NCBI RefSeq assembly: GCF_900104225.1
Contig: NZ_FNJK01000001.1
Span: 186,001-250,000, forward strand
Origin: Streptococcus equinus
GTDB taxonomy: Bacteria > Bacillota > Bacilli > Lactobacillales > Streptococcaceae
DNA: 64,000 bases
Direction: 5' to 3'
The number at the start of each line of letters is the position of its first letter. Position 1 is the first letter of the stretch. The position numbers were made by a program, and so were the translations under genes. This document shows positions 16,245-24,600 of this stretch, piece by piece. Below the pieces are notes generated by a model that saw only the letters and a program-made list of their open reading frames with translations, ran no database searches and was not told where the DNA came from.

Positions 16245-17762
16245 ATGAAGAAGAGATTTCTTTTATTGATAAATGTACTTGCACTTTTGCTTGTTTGGCA
16301 AGTTAGCCACATTAAGCAGGTTGCAGCGGATGACAAGATTAAAGTGGTGACAACTTTCTATCCTGTCTACGAATTTACTAAGGCTGTTTCAGGAGATACA
16401 GCTGATGTTACAATGTTGATTAAGGCAGGAACAGAGCCGCATGATTTTGAACCTTCAACTAAAAATGTAGCTACTATTTCAGATGCTGATATGTTTGTCT
16501 ACATGGACGATAGTATGGAAATGTGGGTTAAAAAAGTTCAGAAATCTGTTAAATCAAAAGATTTAACCGTTGTTAGAGCAAGTGGTGACATGCTTCTCAT
16601 GGCTGGAACAGCTGAAGAAGAAGGCGAAGAACACGAAGAAGAAGGTCACAGCCACCAATATGATCCACACGTATGGTTGTCACCAAAACGTGCCGTCACT
16701 TTAGTTGAAAATATTCGTGATGCTTTTGTGGCGAAATATCCTGATAAAGCTGATACATTTAAGGCTAATGCAGCTGCTTATATTGACAAACTTAATACTC
16801 TTGATAAGGAGTATACGGATGGATTGTCAGATGCTAAACAAAAAAGCTTTGTTACGCAACACGCTGCTTTTGGTTATTTAGCTCTTGATTATGGATTGAA
16901 TCAAATTTCAATTGCTGGTATCTCACCAGAAGTAGAACCATCAGCTAAACGTATTGCAAGTCTTACAAAATATGTTAAAAAATACGACATTAAGTATATT
17001 TACTTTGAAGAAAATGCTTCAAGTAAAGTGGCTTCAACTTTAGCCGATGAAGCAGGTGTTAAGACAAAAGTTTTGAATCCATTAGAAAGTTTGACAAACA
17101 AACAAATCAAAGCGGGTGAAGATTATTTCTCAGTGATGCGAGAAAATTTGAAAGCTTTGAAATTAACAACAGATGTCAAAGGTAAAGAAATCAAAGCTGA
17201 AACGGATGATACGAAGACTGTTCAACATGGTTATTTCAAAGATAAAGATGTTACTGACCGTAAATTAAGTGATTGGTCAGGAAAATGGCAATCTGTTTAT
17301 CCATACCTAGTTGATGGAACACTTGACCCTGTTTGGGATTATAAAGCTCAAGCTTCTAAAGGCAAACAAACTGCTCAAGAAGTTAAAGATTATTACACAA
17401 CTGGATACAAGACAGATGTTGAACAAATTAATATTGATGGTAAAAAGAACACAATCACTTTTGTTCAAAATGGTGAAAAACACACCTTTACGTATAAATA
17501 TGATGGTTATAAAATTGTAAAATACGAAAAAGGAAATCGCGGTGTACGTTACTTGTTCGAAACAGATGATAAAGACGCTGGTGACTTCAAGTATGTTCAA
17601 TTTAGTGACCACAACATTTCATCAACAAAAGCTGAACATTTCCATCTCTTCTGGGGAAATAGCAGCCAAGATGAAATCCTAAAAGAAATGGATAACTGGC
17701 CAACTTACTTCCCAGCAAAAGAATCAGGTCAAGAAATCGCTCAAGACCTTGTTGCTCATTAA
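16245..17762 (+). CDS. adcA: Zinc ABC transporter substrate-binding protein AdcA with ZinT domain
   Basis: This 505-residue extracytoplasmic zinc-binding protein feeds the AdcBC importer. The N-terminal ZnuA-like domain includes FYPVYEFTKAV, AGTEPHDFEPSTK, the acidic/His loop EGEEHEEEGHSHQ, and the metal ligands in DPHVWLSP, TQHAAFGYLA and YFEENASSKV. A C-terminal ZinT domain (about residues 325-505) contains DRKLSDWSGKWQSVYPYL and AEHFHLFWG. The signal peptide has no lipobox cysteine; a signal peptidase I site near VAA-DD is likelier. From memory the S. pyogenes orthologue is similar. The AdcR box just upstream shows zinc repression. Confidence 0.95.
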   Translation: MKKRFLLLINVLALLLVWQVSHIKQVAADDKIKVVTTFYPVYEFTKAVSGDTADVTMLIKAGTEPHDFEPSTKNVATISDADMFVYMDDSMEMWVKKVQKSVKSKDLTVVRASGDMLLMAGTAEEEGEEHEEEGHSHQYDPHVWLSPKRAVTLVENIRDAFVAKYPDKADTFKANAAAYIDKLNTLDKEYTDGLSDAKQKSFVTQHAAFGYLALDYGLNQISIAGISPEVEPSAKRIASLTKYVKKYDIKYIYFEENASSKVASTLADEAGVKTKVLNPLESLTNKQIKAGEDYFSVMRENLKALKLTTDVKGKEIKAETDDTKTVQHGYFKDKDVTDRKLSDWSGKWQSVYPYLVDGTLDPVWDYKAQASKGKQTAQEVKDYYTTGYKTDVEQINIDGKKNTITFVQNGEKHTFTYKYDGYKIVKYEKGNRGVRYLFETDDKDAGDFKYVQFSDHNISSTKAEHFHLFWGNSSQDEILKEMDNWPTYFPAKESGQEIAQDLVAH

Positions 17763-17770
17763 AATATATT

Positions 17771-17802
17771 AAGGCTTGAATCAAATGATTCAGGCCTTTT
17801 TG
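17771..17802 (+). terminator. Terminator after adcA
   Basis: AAGGCTTGAATCA pairs imperfectly with TGATTCAGGCCTT, followed by TTT. Confidence 0.75.
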
Positions 17803-17911
17803 AGTGTTAAGAAAATAAAATAGCTTTTTCTGAATACTTGTGCTTGCGTTGCCAGCTTATTAAAACTTTGCTATAATGAACTGAGATAGCACTTACATTT
17901 TAGGAGGCCCC

Positions 17912-18670
17912 GTGAAAGAAAAACAAGTTACAAAATTCTTTTTAGCTTGTTCGACCTTAGTTACTTGTATTACTTTGGGAATTAACCTCACTTTCAGACA
18001 TGCAGCTCACGCTGTTATTGCTGAATCAGGTCAAGTTTCTCCAACAGCTACGTCTGATTTTATTGCAAGTATCGGCGAAACAGCTCGACAAATTGGCCAA
18101 GATCGTAATCTTTATGCTTCAGTTATGATTGCTCAAGCAGTTTTGGAATCAAATAGCGGTCAATCAGCGCTTAGCCAGGAGCCATATTATAATTTCTTCG
18201 GGATTAAAGGGGCTTATAATGGTAATTCTGTAACCATGCAGACATGGGAAGATGATGGTAGTGGAAATACTTATGAAGTGGATCAGGATTTTCGTTCTTA
18301 TAACAACTTAGCTGATTCGCTGAATGATTATGCTAATTTATTAAGTTGGAGTCTTTATTCAGATACTTGGAAATCGAATACTTCATCTTACCAAGATGCT
18401 ACAGCTGCACTTACCGGTCGCTATGCCACAGATACCTCATATGCTGATAAGTTAAATGCCTTAATTGAACAATATGGTTTAACGACTTATGATGAGCCAG
18501 TTGTGACTGATCAAACTCAAGCTAGTTCTGAAGAAACTCAAGAGGAACAAACGAATCAAGAAGCACCACAAACAACTAATCCTAATCACGTTTGGAATAA
18601 ATATCGAGGCTCTTATACAAGTTCGGAGGTTTTAGCAGAAGATGAAGCTTGGATAGCCTTTATTCACTAA
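17912..18670 (+). CDS. Secreted GH73 glucosaminidase (peptidoglycan hydrolase)
   Basis: This 252-residue protein has a signal sequence (about residues 1-35) and a mannosyl-glycoprotein endo-beta-N-acetylglucosaminidase-like domain (about 45-195). Hallmarks are SVMIAQAVLESNSGQSALS, with the probable catalytic glutamate in LES, then PYYNFFGIKGAY and FRSYNNLADSLNDYANLL. A Gln/Glu/Thr-rich linker follows. The tail ending NKYRGSYTSSEVLAEDEAWIAFIH may be a wall-associated segment. The start is GTG, preceded by AGGAGGC. It hydrolyses glycan strands outside the cell, probably in division or turnover. Confidence 0.88.
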   Translation: MKEKQVTKFFLACSTLVTCITLGINLTFRHAAHAVIAESGQVSPTATSDFIASIGETARQIGQDRNLYASVMIAQAVLESNSGQSALSQEPYYNFFGIKGAYNGNSVTMQTWEDDGSGNTYEVDQDFRSYNNLADSLNDYANLLSWSLYSDTWKSNTSSYQDATAALTGRYATDTSYADKLNALIEQYGLTTYDEPVVTDQTQASSEETQEEQTNQEAPQTTNPNHVWNKYRGSYTSSEVLAEDEAWIAFIH

Positions 18671-18674
18671 ATGA

Positions 18675-18708
18675 GAGTTCTTAATCAGGTATGATTAGGA
18701 ACTTTTTT
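18675..18708 (+). terminator. Terminator after the glucosaminidase gene
   Basis: AGTTCTTAATCA pairs with TGATTAGGAACT followed by a T run. Confidence 0.8.
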
Positions 18709-18722
18709 ATTATAAACAAAGA

Positions 18723-18752
18723 AAAAACGTTAGCTATATTAGCTAACGTTTT
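18723..18752 (-). terminator. Strong terminator of the candidate small RNA
   Basis: AAAACGTTAGCTA pairs perfectly with TAGCTAACGTTTT. On the minus strand it ends in TTTTTTC. No protein gene on the minus strand needs this terminator, because rpmE2 has its own further upstream. Confidence 0.75.
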
Positions 18753-18832
18753 ACCTTTCGAAAATCAAGGGCGAAAGCAAATGAATACAATGCCAGTTGC
18801 AACACGAAAGCAAAGGAGACTTTTGCGCCCTC
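18724..18832 (-). ncRNA. Candidate small RNA between rpmE2 and the glucosaminidase gene
   Basis: A transcription unit of about 109 nt with no coding potential is predicted. On the minus strand a promoter (TTCAAA, 17 bp, TATAAT) sits just past the rpmE2 terminator. The RNA would begin near AACGAGGGCGC. AGGGCG (18831-18826) can pair with CGCCCT (18773-18768), enclosing two copies of TTTGCTTTCG, and the RNA would end at the perfect hairpin 18723-18752. No ribosome-binding site with a start codon is present. I do not recognise it as a known family. Confidence 0.5.
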
Positions 18833-18838
18833 GTTGTT

Positions 18839-18867
18839 ATTATAGCAAAAATAATTGTAATTTTGAA
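18839..18867 (-). promoter_or_regulatory. Promoter of the candidate small RNA
   Basis: Minus strand: TTCAAA (18867-18862), a 17-bp spacer and TATAAT (18844-18839), placing transcription start near 18832. Confidence 0.5.
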
Positions 18868-18869
18868 TA

Positions 18870-18905
18870 ATAAAAAAGTCGCTCTCAGAAAGAAGCGACT
18901 TTTTC
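18870..18905 (-). terminator. Terminator after rpmE2
   Basis: AAAAAGTCGCTTC pairs with the complementary AGCGACTTTTTT on the minus strand, ending in a T run. Confidence 0.85.
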
Positions 18906-18923
18906 TGTAGTAAAATACAGTTA

Positions 18924-19169
18924 TTATTTTGTGAAACCGTATTTTTTGTTGAAGCGATCCACACGACCATCTGCTTGAGTGAATTTTTGGCGACCAGTGT
19001 AGAATGGGTGAGAATCTGATGAGATTTCCACACGTACAAGTGGGTAAGTAGCGCCTTCAAATTCTACAGTTTCGTCAGAAGCTTTTGTAGAACCGCTAAG
19101 GAATTTGTAACCAGTAGTTGTGTCCATGAATACTACTGGACGGTATTCTGGGTGGATATTTTGTTTCAT
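18924..19169 (-). CDS. rpmE2: 50S ribosomal protein L31 type B
   Basis: This 81-residue ribosomal protein has the L31 signature ([12 protein letters not shown]). It has no cysteines, so it is the zinc-independent type B form. The N-terminus [14 protein letters not shown] is typical. AGGAAATC precedes the ATG. Promoter elements and a terminator flank it, so it is monocistronic. Confidence 0.96.
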   Translation of the reverse strand: MKQNIHPEYRPVVFMDTTTGYKFLSGSTKASDETVEFEGATYPLVRVEISSDSHPFYTGRQKFTQADGRVDRFNKKYGFTK

Positions 19170-19230
19170 TGTTAAAAGATTTCCTTTCTGCCATGGCCTT
19201 TTTCAGCACCATAGTTATTTTAACTTCTAT

Positions 19231-19259
19231 AGTTTATCAAATAATGCAATTTTTGACAA
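19231..19259 (-). promoter_or_regulatory. rpmE2 promoter
   Basis: Minus strand: TTGTCA (19259-19254), a 17-bp spacer and TAAACT (19236-19231). Confidence 0.6.
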
Positions 19260-19325
19260 GGCTTTTGTGCAAATTAATTGAATTGAAATATAAATGTTAA
19301 GAAGTGTGATATAGCGGGGCTGAGA

Positions 19326-20267
19326 CTAGTTTTTAGAACGGAGTAAATCTTGGATTTCTTGGTAGATTTGCTCATTTTCCTCAAGACTGTATGAGTTTGC
19401 TCCGCTAGCTAGAGGATGGCCCCCACCATCGTGGCGTTTAGCAATTTCGTTGATTACATGAGATTTACTGCGCAAGCGAACACGGTAGTTGCCATCAGCT
19501 TGTTCAACAAAAATAGCCCATGATTCAACACAGTCGATTCGACCTGGAGCACCGACAATCGCAGACGTTTCGGCTTCTGTGACATTATATTTTTTCATTG
19601 TTTCTTGCGTTAGCACAACTCGCGCAGCTCCATTCTCATCAACTTCAAGGTTATCGTAGACGAAGCCTTGGAGTTTAGCGATTTTAAATGAAATAGAGTC
19701 CATTTGACGAGCGAGACCAGAAAAATCAAAATCATAGTCACGAAGTTTACTTGCAATCAAGAAGGTTTTGCTGCTTGTAGCTGGATATAAGAAACGTCCA
19801 GTGTCTCCGACAATACCTGAATAAAGGAGTCTTGCAGCTTCAGAGGAAATTTTTAAGTTTGTTGAGAAAGCAAAATCTGAGATGATTTCACTGGCACTTG
19901 AAGCTTTGGTATTGACATAAAGTAAATCACCATAGGCATCATCATTTGGATGGTGGTCGATTTTGATGAGACAGTCACCATTTGTATAACGGTCATCATC
20001 GATACGAGGTGTATTTGCAGTATCAGTTACGATGACCAAGGCTCCGTCATAGTCGCTATCATTCACCTGATCCATGCTTGTTATCCAAGCAAGTGTTGGT
20101 TCTTCAAAACCTGTTGCCAAAACTTTTTTATTTGGAAAATTATGTTTAATCAATTCACGTAAACCAGCCTGACTTCCAAGTGCATCAGGATCAGGTCTTT
20201 GGTGACGGTGAATGATAATAGTATCGTAAGCTTTTATTTTTTCTAAAATTTCTTCAAATGTATTCAT
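19326..20267 (-). CDS. DHH/DHHA1 phosphoesterase (NrnA / Pde2-like)
   Basis: This 313-residue cytosolic enzyme has the DHH metal centre: HRHQRPDPDALGS near residues 20-32, VTDTANTPR near 80-88, and KIDHHPNDD near 102-110. A C-terminal DHHA1 domain contains GGGHPLASGA. Relatives are nano-RNase/pAp phosphatases (NrnA) and the streptococcal Pde2, which degrades pApA from c-di-AMP breakdown. Absence of PAS and GGDEF domains and membrane segments separates it from GdpP. An extended -10 (TGCTATAAT) lies upstream and AAAGGAAT precedes the ATG. The cdaA gene at 53.4 kb makes the c-di-AMP it may help remove. Confidence 0.9.
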   Translation of the reverse strand: MNTFEEILEKIKAYDTIIIHRHQRPDPDALGSQAGLRELIKHNFPNKKVLATGFEEPTLAWITSMDQVNDSDYDGALVIVTDTANTPRIDDDRYTNGDCLIKIDHHPNDDAYGDLLYVNTKASSASEIISDFAFSTNLKISSEAARLLYSGIVGDTGRFLYPATSSKTFLIASKLRDYDFDFSGLARQMDSISFKIAKLQGFVYDNLEVDENGAARVVLTQETMKKYNVTEAETSAIVGAPGRIDCVESWAIFVEQADGNYRVRLRSKSHVINEIAKRHDGGGHPLASGANSYSLEENEQIYQEIQDLLRSKN

Positions 20268-20452
20268 ATTTAATTCCTTTATAAGCTAGAGTTTTATCTT
20301 ATTATAGCATGAAAAGACTGTGAGGTGCTAGTAAGGCTTTTTGAAAATGTAGAAGCTTAGTCGTTTTTGGAAGGGGTAATTGATGTTTTATTCCTTTTGT
20401 TAAGTAAGATAAAACTCAGATAATTTAGATGCATTTTTTTGTTAAAAATTCT

Positions 20453-20480
20453 TTGCAAAGTAAACAGAATATGTTAAGAT
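20453..20480 (+). promoter_or_regulatory. Promoter of the adenosine deaminase gene
   Basis: TTGCAA (20453-20458), a 16-bp spacer and TAAGAT (20475-20480), with TG upstream of the -10. Confidence 0.55.
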
Positions 20481-20512
20481 AGTAGCTAAAAAATTTAATT
20501 AGGGAGGCTAAC

Positions 20513-21532
20513 TTGGATACAACAGCATTAAAAGATTTAGCAAAAGCAGAATTACACTGTCACTTAGATGGGTCTATTTCTTTGGGGACGATTCGTCAGT
20601 TGGCAGCGATGGCAGGAATTTCCCTTCCAGATTCTGATGATGCCTTAAAGGAACTCGTTGTTGCTCCGGCAACTGCTGAATCTCTTATGGATTATCTCAA
20701 AGCATTTGATTTTATTCGTCCGCTTTTACAGACTAAAGAAGCTCTTCATTTAGCAGCATATGATGTGGCTAGACAGGCTGCGCAGGAAAATGTCATTTAT
20801 ACTGAAATTCGTTTTGCACCTGAGTTTTCAATGGATGAAGGTTTGACAGCGTCTGAGACAGTAGAAGCGGTTCTGTCAGGACTCAAGCAGGCAGAAGAAG
20901 AATTTGGAATTGTTGCCAAAGTTCTTGTCTGTGGCATGAAACAGTCACCTGCACATGTGACGCGAGATATCTTTGATCATGTTGTTTCCTTAGCTGAAAA
21001 AGGTTTGGTTGGCTTTGACTTTGCTGGAAATGAATTGGATTTTCCACCAGCTGAATTGGAAGAATTGATTCGTTACACGCAAAAACTGGGTCTTCCCTTG
21101 ACTTTCCATGCTGGAGAATGTGGTTGTGCCCACTATATAGCTGAAACGATGGCTTTAGATATTAAACGAATTGGGCATACAACTGCCATCTATAACCAGC
21201 CTGAACTGATTCAAGAGTTTATTGATAGAGGTGTGACAGCAGAACTTTGTTTAACAAGTAACCTTCAAACTAAAGCCGCTAAATCTATAGATGAATTTCC
21301 ATTTCTTGCTTTAAAAAATGCTGGCGCTAAGATTACTATCAATACCGACAATCGTACGGTTTCTGATACCGACTTGACTAAAGAGTATGCTCTTTTTGTT
21401 AAGTATTTTGGGGTGACCACAGCTGATTTTCTAACATTTAATAAAAATGCTATTCGTGCATCATTTACGACAGAAGCTCAAAAAGCTGATTTATTATCTA
21501 AAATTGACGATTTATATAAAACATTTTTGTAA
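20513..21532 (+). CDS. add: Adenosine deaminase
   Basis: This 339-residue zinc-dependent amidohydrolase converts adenosine (or deoxyadenosine) to inosine in purine salvage. Metal ligands appear in ELHCHLDGS near residues 15-23, in LTFHAGECG (His and Glu), in RIGHTTAI, and in the late NTDNRTVS aspartate. The start codon is TTG at 20513, supported by GGAGG six bases upstream and the lack of an in-frame ATG nearby. The flavodoxin gene follows after 41 bp with its own promoter-like sequence. Confidence 0.92.
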   Translation: MDTTALKDLAKAELHCHLDGSISLGTIRQLAAMAGISLPDSDDALKELVVAPATAESLMDYLKAFDFIRPLLQTKEALHLAAYDVARQAAQENVIYTEIRFAPEFSMDEGLTASETVEAVLSGLKQAEEEFGIVAKVLVCGMKQSPAHVTRDIFDHVVSLAEKGLVGFDFAGNELDFPPAELEELIRYTQKLGLPLTFHAGECGCAHYIAETMALDIKRIGHTTAIYNQPELIQEFIDRGVTAELCLTSNLQTKAAKSIDEFPFLALKNAGAKITINTDNRTVSDTDLTKEYALFVKYFGVTTADFLTFNKNAIRASFTTEAQKADLLSKIDDLYKTFL

Positions 21533-21573
21533 AAATATGCTACAATAGTGGTAATTTATGTTTGGAGGGAACT

Positions 21574-22017
21574 ATGGCTTTAGTTAAGATTGTCTACGCC
21601 AGCATGACAGGAAATACTGAAGAAATTGCTGACATCGTAGGAAATAAATTTGAAGAACTTGGACACACTGTCGAAGTTGATGAATGTACAACAGTAGACG
21701 CAGCTGATTTTGAAGATGCTGATGTTGCTATCGTTGCTTCATACACTTATGGTGATGGTGAATTACCAGATGAAATCGTTGATTTTTACGAAGATCTTGC
21801 AGATGTTGATTTGACAGATAAAATCTTCGGTGTAGTTGGATCTGGTGATACTTTCTATGATTACTTCTGTAAAGCAGTTGATGAATTTGAAGCTCAATTT
21901 GCATTGACTGGTGCCACAAAAGGTGCTGATTCAGTTAAAGTTGACTTGGCTGCAGAAGATGAAGATATTGCAAATCTAGAAGCTTTCGCAGAAACTATTT
22001 CTGAAAAAGTAAACTAA
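21574..22017 (+). CDS. Flavodoxin
   Basis: This 147-residue FMN-binding electron carrier has the phosphate-binding loop YASMTGNTEEIAD near residues 7-19, and YTYGDGELPDE and GSGDTFYDYFCKA around the isoalloxazine site. The protein is strongly acidic, as usual. An in-frame TTG occurs 12 bases earlier, but it overlaps the GGAGGG ribosome-binding site, so the ATG at 21574 is correct. An extended -10 (TGCTACAAT) lies about 30 bp upstream. It may supply electrons to the iron-sulfur proteins of this anaerobe-tolerant organism, but the partner is not shown. Confidence 0.93.
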   Translation: MALVKIVYASMTGNTEEIADIVGNKFEELGHTVEVDECTTVDAADFEDADVAIVASYTYGDGELPDEIVDFYEDLADVDLTDKIFGVVGSGDTFYDYFCKAVDEFEAQFALTGATKGADSVKVDLAAEDEDIANLEAFAETISEKVN

Positions 22018-22025
22018 TAGCTAAA

Positions 22026-22058
22026 AGAGGTTGGAGTGTGCTCCAATCTCTTTTTTTC
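22026..22058 (+). terminator. Terminator after the flavodoxin gene
   Basis: AGAGGTTGGAG pairs with CTCCAATCTCT followed by a long T run. Confidence 0.88.
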
Positions 22059-22098
22059 TCTCTTTCATAAAGAATGTTATATAAAGTGAGGTGGTCAT

Positions 22099-23484
22099 AT
22101 GGCCAAAAATAGAGATTACGATTATGGTTTTCACGATGAGCTTACCCCAACTTATTCAACAGGTAAGGGATTGACCGAGGAAATTGTACGTCAAATATCA
22201 GCATACAAGCATGAACCACAATGGATGCTTGATTATCGTTTGAAGAGTTTGGAGCTGTTTTATAAATTGCCAATGCCAGACTTTGGACCAGACTTGTCAG
22301 GAATTGATTTTGATGATGTGATTTATTTTCAAAAGCTATCTGATAAAAAAGTTAATGATTGGGATGATGTTCCTGATAAGATTAAGGAAACGTTTGAACG
22401 TCTTGGTATCCCACAGGCAGAACGCGACTATTTATCTGGTGCTGTTGCACAATACGAATCTGAAGTGGTTTATCACAATATGAAAGAAGAGTTTCAAAAA
22501 CAAGGAATCATTTTCACTGATACTGATACGGCACTTCAAGAATATCCCGAACTGTTTAAAGAATATTTTGGAAAGATTGTTTCAAATAGTGAACACAAGT
22601 TTGCCGCTTTAAATGGTGCCGTTTGGTCAGGTGGAACTTTTATTTATGTGCCAAAAGGTGTTCAGTGTGATATTCCAGTACAGACTTATTTTCGTATTAA
22701 TGGGGAAAATGCGGGGCAATTTGAACGAAGCTTAATTATTGTGGATGAAGGAGCCTCTATTCAATATATTGAAGGGTGTACAGCTCCCAATTACACGACA
22801 AATAGCCTACATGCTGCAACTGTAGAAATTGTTGTCAAACGCGATGCAAGCTTTCGTTATACAACCATGCAAAATTGGTCTGACAATGTCTATAACCTTG
22901 TTACTGAACGTGGTAGGGTTGAAGAGAATGGTATGCTAGAATGGATTGATGGTAACCTTGGTAGCAAGGTCAACATGAAATACCCTTGTTCGATTTTAAA
23001 TGGCCCACATGCTAAAACTTCTGTTCTTTCTATGGCTTTTGCTAATTATGGGCAACATTTGGATGCAGGCTGTAAAGTTTATCACAATGCTCCTCATACT
23101 TCGTCAACCTTGATTTCAAAATCAGTGGCTAAAGATGGTGGTAAGACTGATTATCGCGGTTCGGTCTATTTTGGAAAAAATAGCAGTGGCTCGAAATCTC
23201 ATATTGAATGCGATACAATTTTGATGGATGAAGAATCTAGTTCTGATACGATACCTTTTAATGAAATTCATAATTCAAATGTTTCTTTAGAACACGAAGC
23301 TAAAGTTTCAAAAGTTTCAGAAGAACAACTTTATTACATGATGAGCCGAGGAATTTCAGAAGAAGAAGCAACAGCTATGATTGTTAATGGTTTTATGGAG
23401 CCAATTACTAAAGAACTTCCTATGGAATATGCTGTTGAAATGAACAGCCTCATTACTATGAGTATGGAAGGTTCGGTTGGTTAA
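22099..23484 (+). CDS. sufB: SufB-family Fe-S assembly protein, encoded alone
   Basis: This 461-residue protein is collinear with SufB, the scaffold subunit of the SufBCD complex. It has [47 protein letters not shown] and the C-terminal [21 protein letters not shown]. The conserved cysteine of SHIECDTI, an expected cluster or persulfide site, is present. The C-terminal [29 protein letters not shown] is intact. Streptococci usually carry sufB at the end of sufC-D-S-U-B; here it has no suf neighbours, with a terminator before it and a TVP38 gene after it. It is probably a paralogue of the operon copy, with a shorter N-terminus. Confidence 0.88.
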   Translation: MAKNRDYDYGFHDELTPTYSTGKGLTEEIVRQISAYKHEPQWMLDYRLKSLELFYKLPMPDFGPDLSGIDFDDVIYFQKLSDKKVNDWDDVPDKIKETFERLGIPQAERDYLSGAVAQYESEVVYHNMKEEFQKQGIIFTDTDTALQEYPELFKEYFGKIVSNSEHKFAALNGAVWSGGTFIYVPKGVQCDIPVQTYFRINGENAGQFERSLIIVDEGASIQYIEGCTAPNYTTNSLHAATVEIVVKRDASFRYTTMQNWSDNVYNLVTERGRVEENGMLEWIDGNLGSKVNMKYPCSILNGPHAKTSVLSMAFANYGQHLDAGCKVYHNAPHTSSTLISKSVAKDGGKTDYRGSVYFGKNSSGSKSHIECDTILMDEESSSDTIPFNEIHNSNVSLEHEAKVSKVSEEQLYYMMSRGISEEEATAMIVNGFMEPITKELPMEYAVEMNSLITMSMEGSVG

Positions 23485-23524
23485 CCTAAATTTTCTAAAA
23501 GAAGGGATTATCTCCAAAGTTTTC

Positions 23525-23553
23525 TTGTCAAGCTATAAACTTTTCTTTATAAT
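23525..23553 (+). promoter_or_regulatory. Promoter of the TVP38 gene, very close to the start codon
   Basis: TTGTCA (23525-23530), a 17-bp spacer and TATAAT (23548-23553) are near consensus. The start codon is at 23563, so the predicted 5' UTR is only about 3 nt. Confidence 0.7.
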
Positions 23554-23562
23554 GGAAGCGAT

Positions 23563-24261
23563 ATGAAAAAACATAAGTACAGATACAGTCAGCTGCGCAA
23601 ATTCTTAGTGATTTTGGGTCTGCTTAGTATTGCTAGCTATTTTATAATCTATGTCGTTAGGCATTGGCAACTTATTGTCACTTTTTGGCAATCTAGTTCT
23701 AAAGTAGCTTTATCACAGTTTTTGATGCAGTTAAGGACAAAGAATCTGTTAAATGCTACGCTTTTGCTATTTTTAACAGCAGTCACAGCGGCTATACCAT
23801 TTATGTCCAATGCTATTTTTGCTGTTTTTAATGGCTTGATTTATGGTCCAGTGATTGGTTTTTTGATGAATCTGTCAGCTAACGTTTTAGGAAATTTTGT
23901 TTTTGTCAAAATTTTAGAAATGATTGATTTGACGGATAATGATATAAAGCTCAAAAAACATTTTGCTAGCTTAAAAAATGTCATTGACGCTGTTGAAAAT
24001 CAAGAACTTGGGATTATGATAGGTTATATGATTCCTGTAATTCCAACCATTTTAATCAATTATCATGTAGCAAAGATCAAATTGCCATGGCGTAGATGGT
24101 TTTTCTATGTTACGATTGGAGTGGCTCCCAGTAGCTTATTATATGCTTTAGGTGGAGATGCTGTTGTGGCAGGGAATATAAAACGTATTATTGTACTTTT
24201 TATGGTGTTTGTTTCTATCAGTTTGTTAGGAAGTTATTTCAAACGAAAAAAGAAAAAGTGA
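23563..24261 (+). CDS. TVP38/TMEM64 (VTT domain) membrane protein
   Basis: This 232-residue integral membrane protein has a basic N-terminus, about six hydrophobic segments and a basic C-terminal tail. It has the VTT/DedA-like re-entrant region AVFNGLIYGPVIGFLMNLSANVLGNF and a later IPVIPTILINYHVAKIKLPWRRWFFYV. The family includes lipid scramblases and transport-associated proteins, and the bacterial substrate is generally unknown. The promoter lies so close that the mRNA is predicted to be nearly leaderless. Confidence 0.85.
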   Translation: MKKHKYRYSQLRKFLVILGLLSIASYFIIYVVRHWQLIVTFWQSSSKVALSQFLMQLRTKNLLNATLLLFLTAVTAAIPFMSNAIFAVFNGLIYGPVIGFLMNLSANVLGNFVFVKILEMIDLTDNDIKLKKHFASLKNVIDAVENQELGIMIGYMIPVIPTILINYHVAKIKLPWRRWFFYVTIGVAPSSLLYALGGDAVVAGNIKRIIVLFMVFVSISLLGSYFKRKKKK

Positions 24262-24300
24262 TTTTATAGTAGAAAATTGGAAAGATAAGGTTAGGTAAAC

Positions 24301-24588
24301 ATGTCAGTAAAAGAATTGGATGTAATCCGTCAAGAAATTGACCAGGTGGATCAAGAGTTGGTGGCTCTTCTTGAAAAACGTATGACTTTGGTGAATCAAG
24401 TAGCAGCTTATAAAAAAGCTACTGGAAAACCTATTTTAGACACTAGTCGTGAAGATGTCGTCTTAAACAAAGTAGCAAATCGTGTTCAAAACAAAGATTT
24501 TGAAGCAACACTTGTCAATACTTTTGCAGATATCATGAAAAATTCACGCGATTATCAAGCTAAACGTTTAAGCGACGACTTAGCTTAA
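24301..24588 (+). CDS. Chorismate mutase, AroQ class
   Basis: This 95-residue all-helical monofunctional enzyme converts chorismate to prephenate for phenylalanine and tyrosine synthesis. Family features are the N-terminal LDVIRQEIDQVDQELVALLEKRM with active-site Arg and Arg/Lys residues, then VAAYKKATGKPILDTSRED. It is followed 12 bp later by the CLC gene. The two are probably cotranscribed but not obviously related in function. Confidence 0.92.
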   Translation: MSVKELDVIRQEIDQVDQELVALLEKRMTLVNQVAAYKKATGKPILDTSREDVVLNKVANRVQNKDFEATLVNTFADIMKNSRDYQAKRLSDDLA

Positions 24589-24600
24589 GAGGTGTCTTTG

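Noticed and set aside
16245..16330. adcA as a damaged gene because its lipobox is missing
   Set aside because: The frame is intact, a signal peptidase I site is plausible, and the S. pyogenes protein as I recall it has the same feature.
18743..19060. Minus-strand open frame overlapping rpmE2 and the intergenic region
   Set aside because: It runs out of frame through rpmE2 and its terminator, has no ribosome-binding site, and resembles no protein. The region downstream of rpmE2 is better explained by terminators and a candidate small RNA.
24262..24600. Fluoride riboswitch ahead of the CLC-F-like gene
   Set aside because: The spaces before the chorismate mutase and CLC genes are too short and lack the GGNGAUGG-type aptamer pattern.
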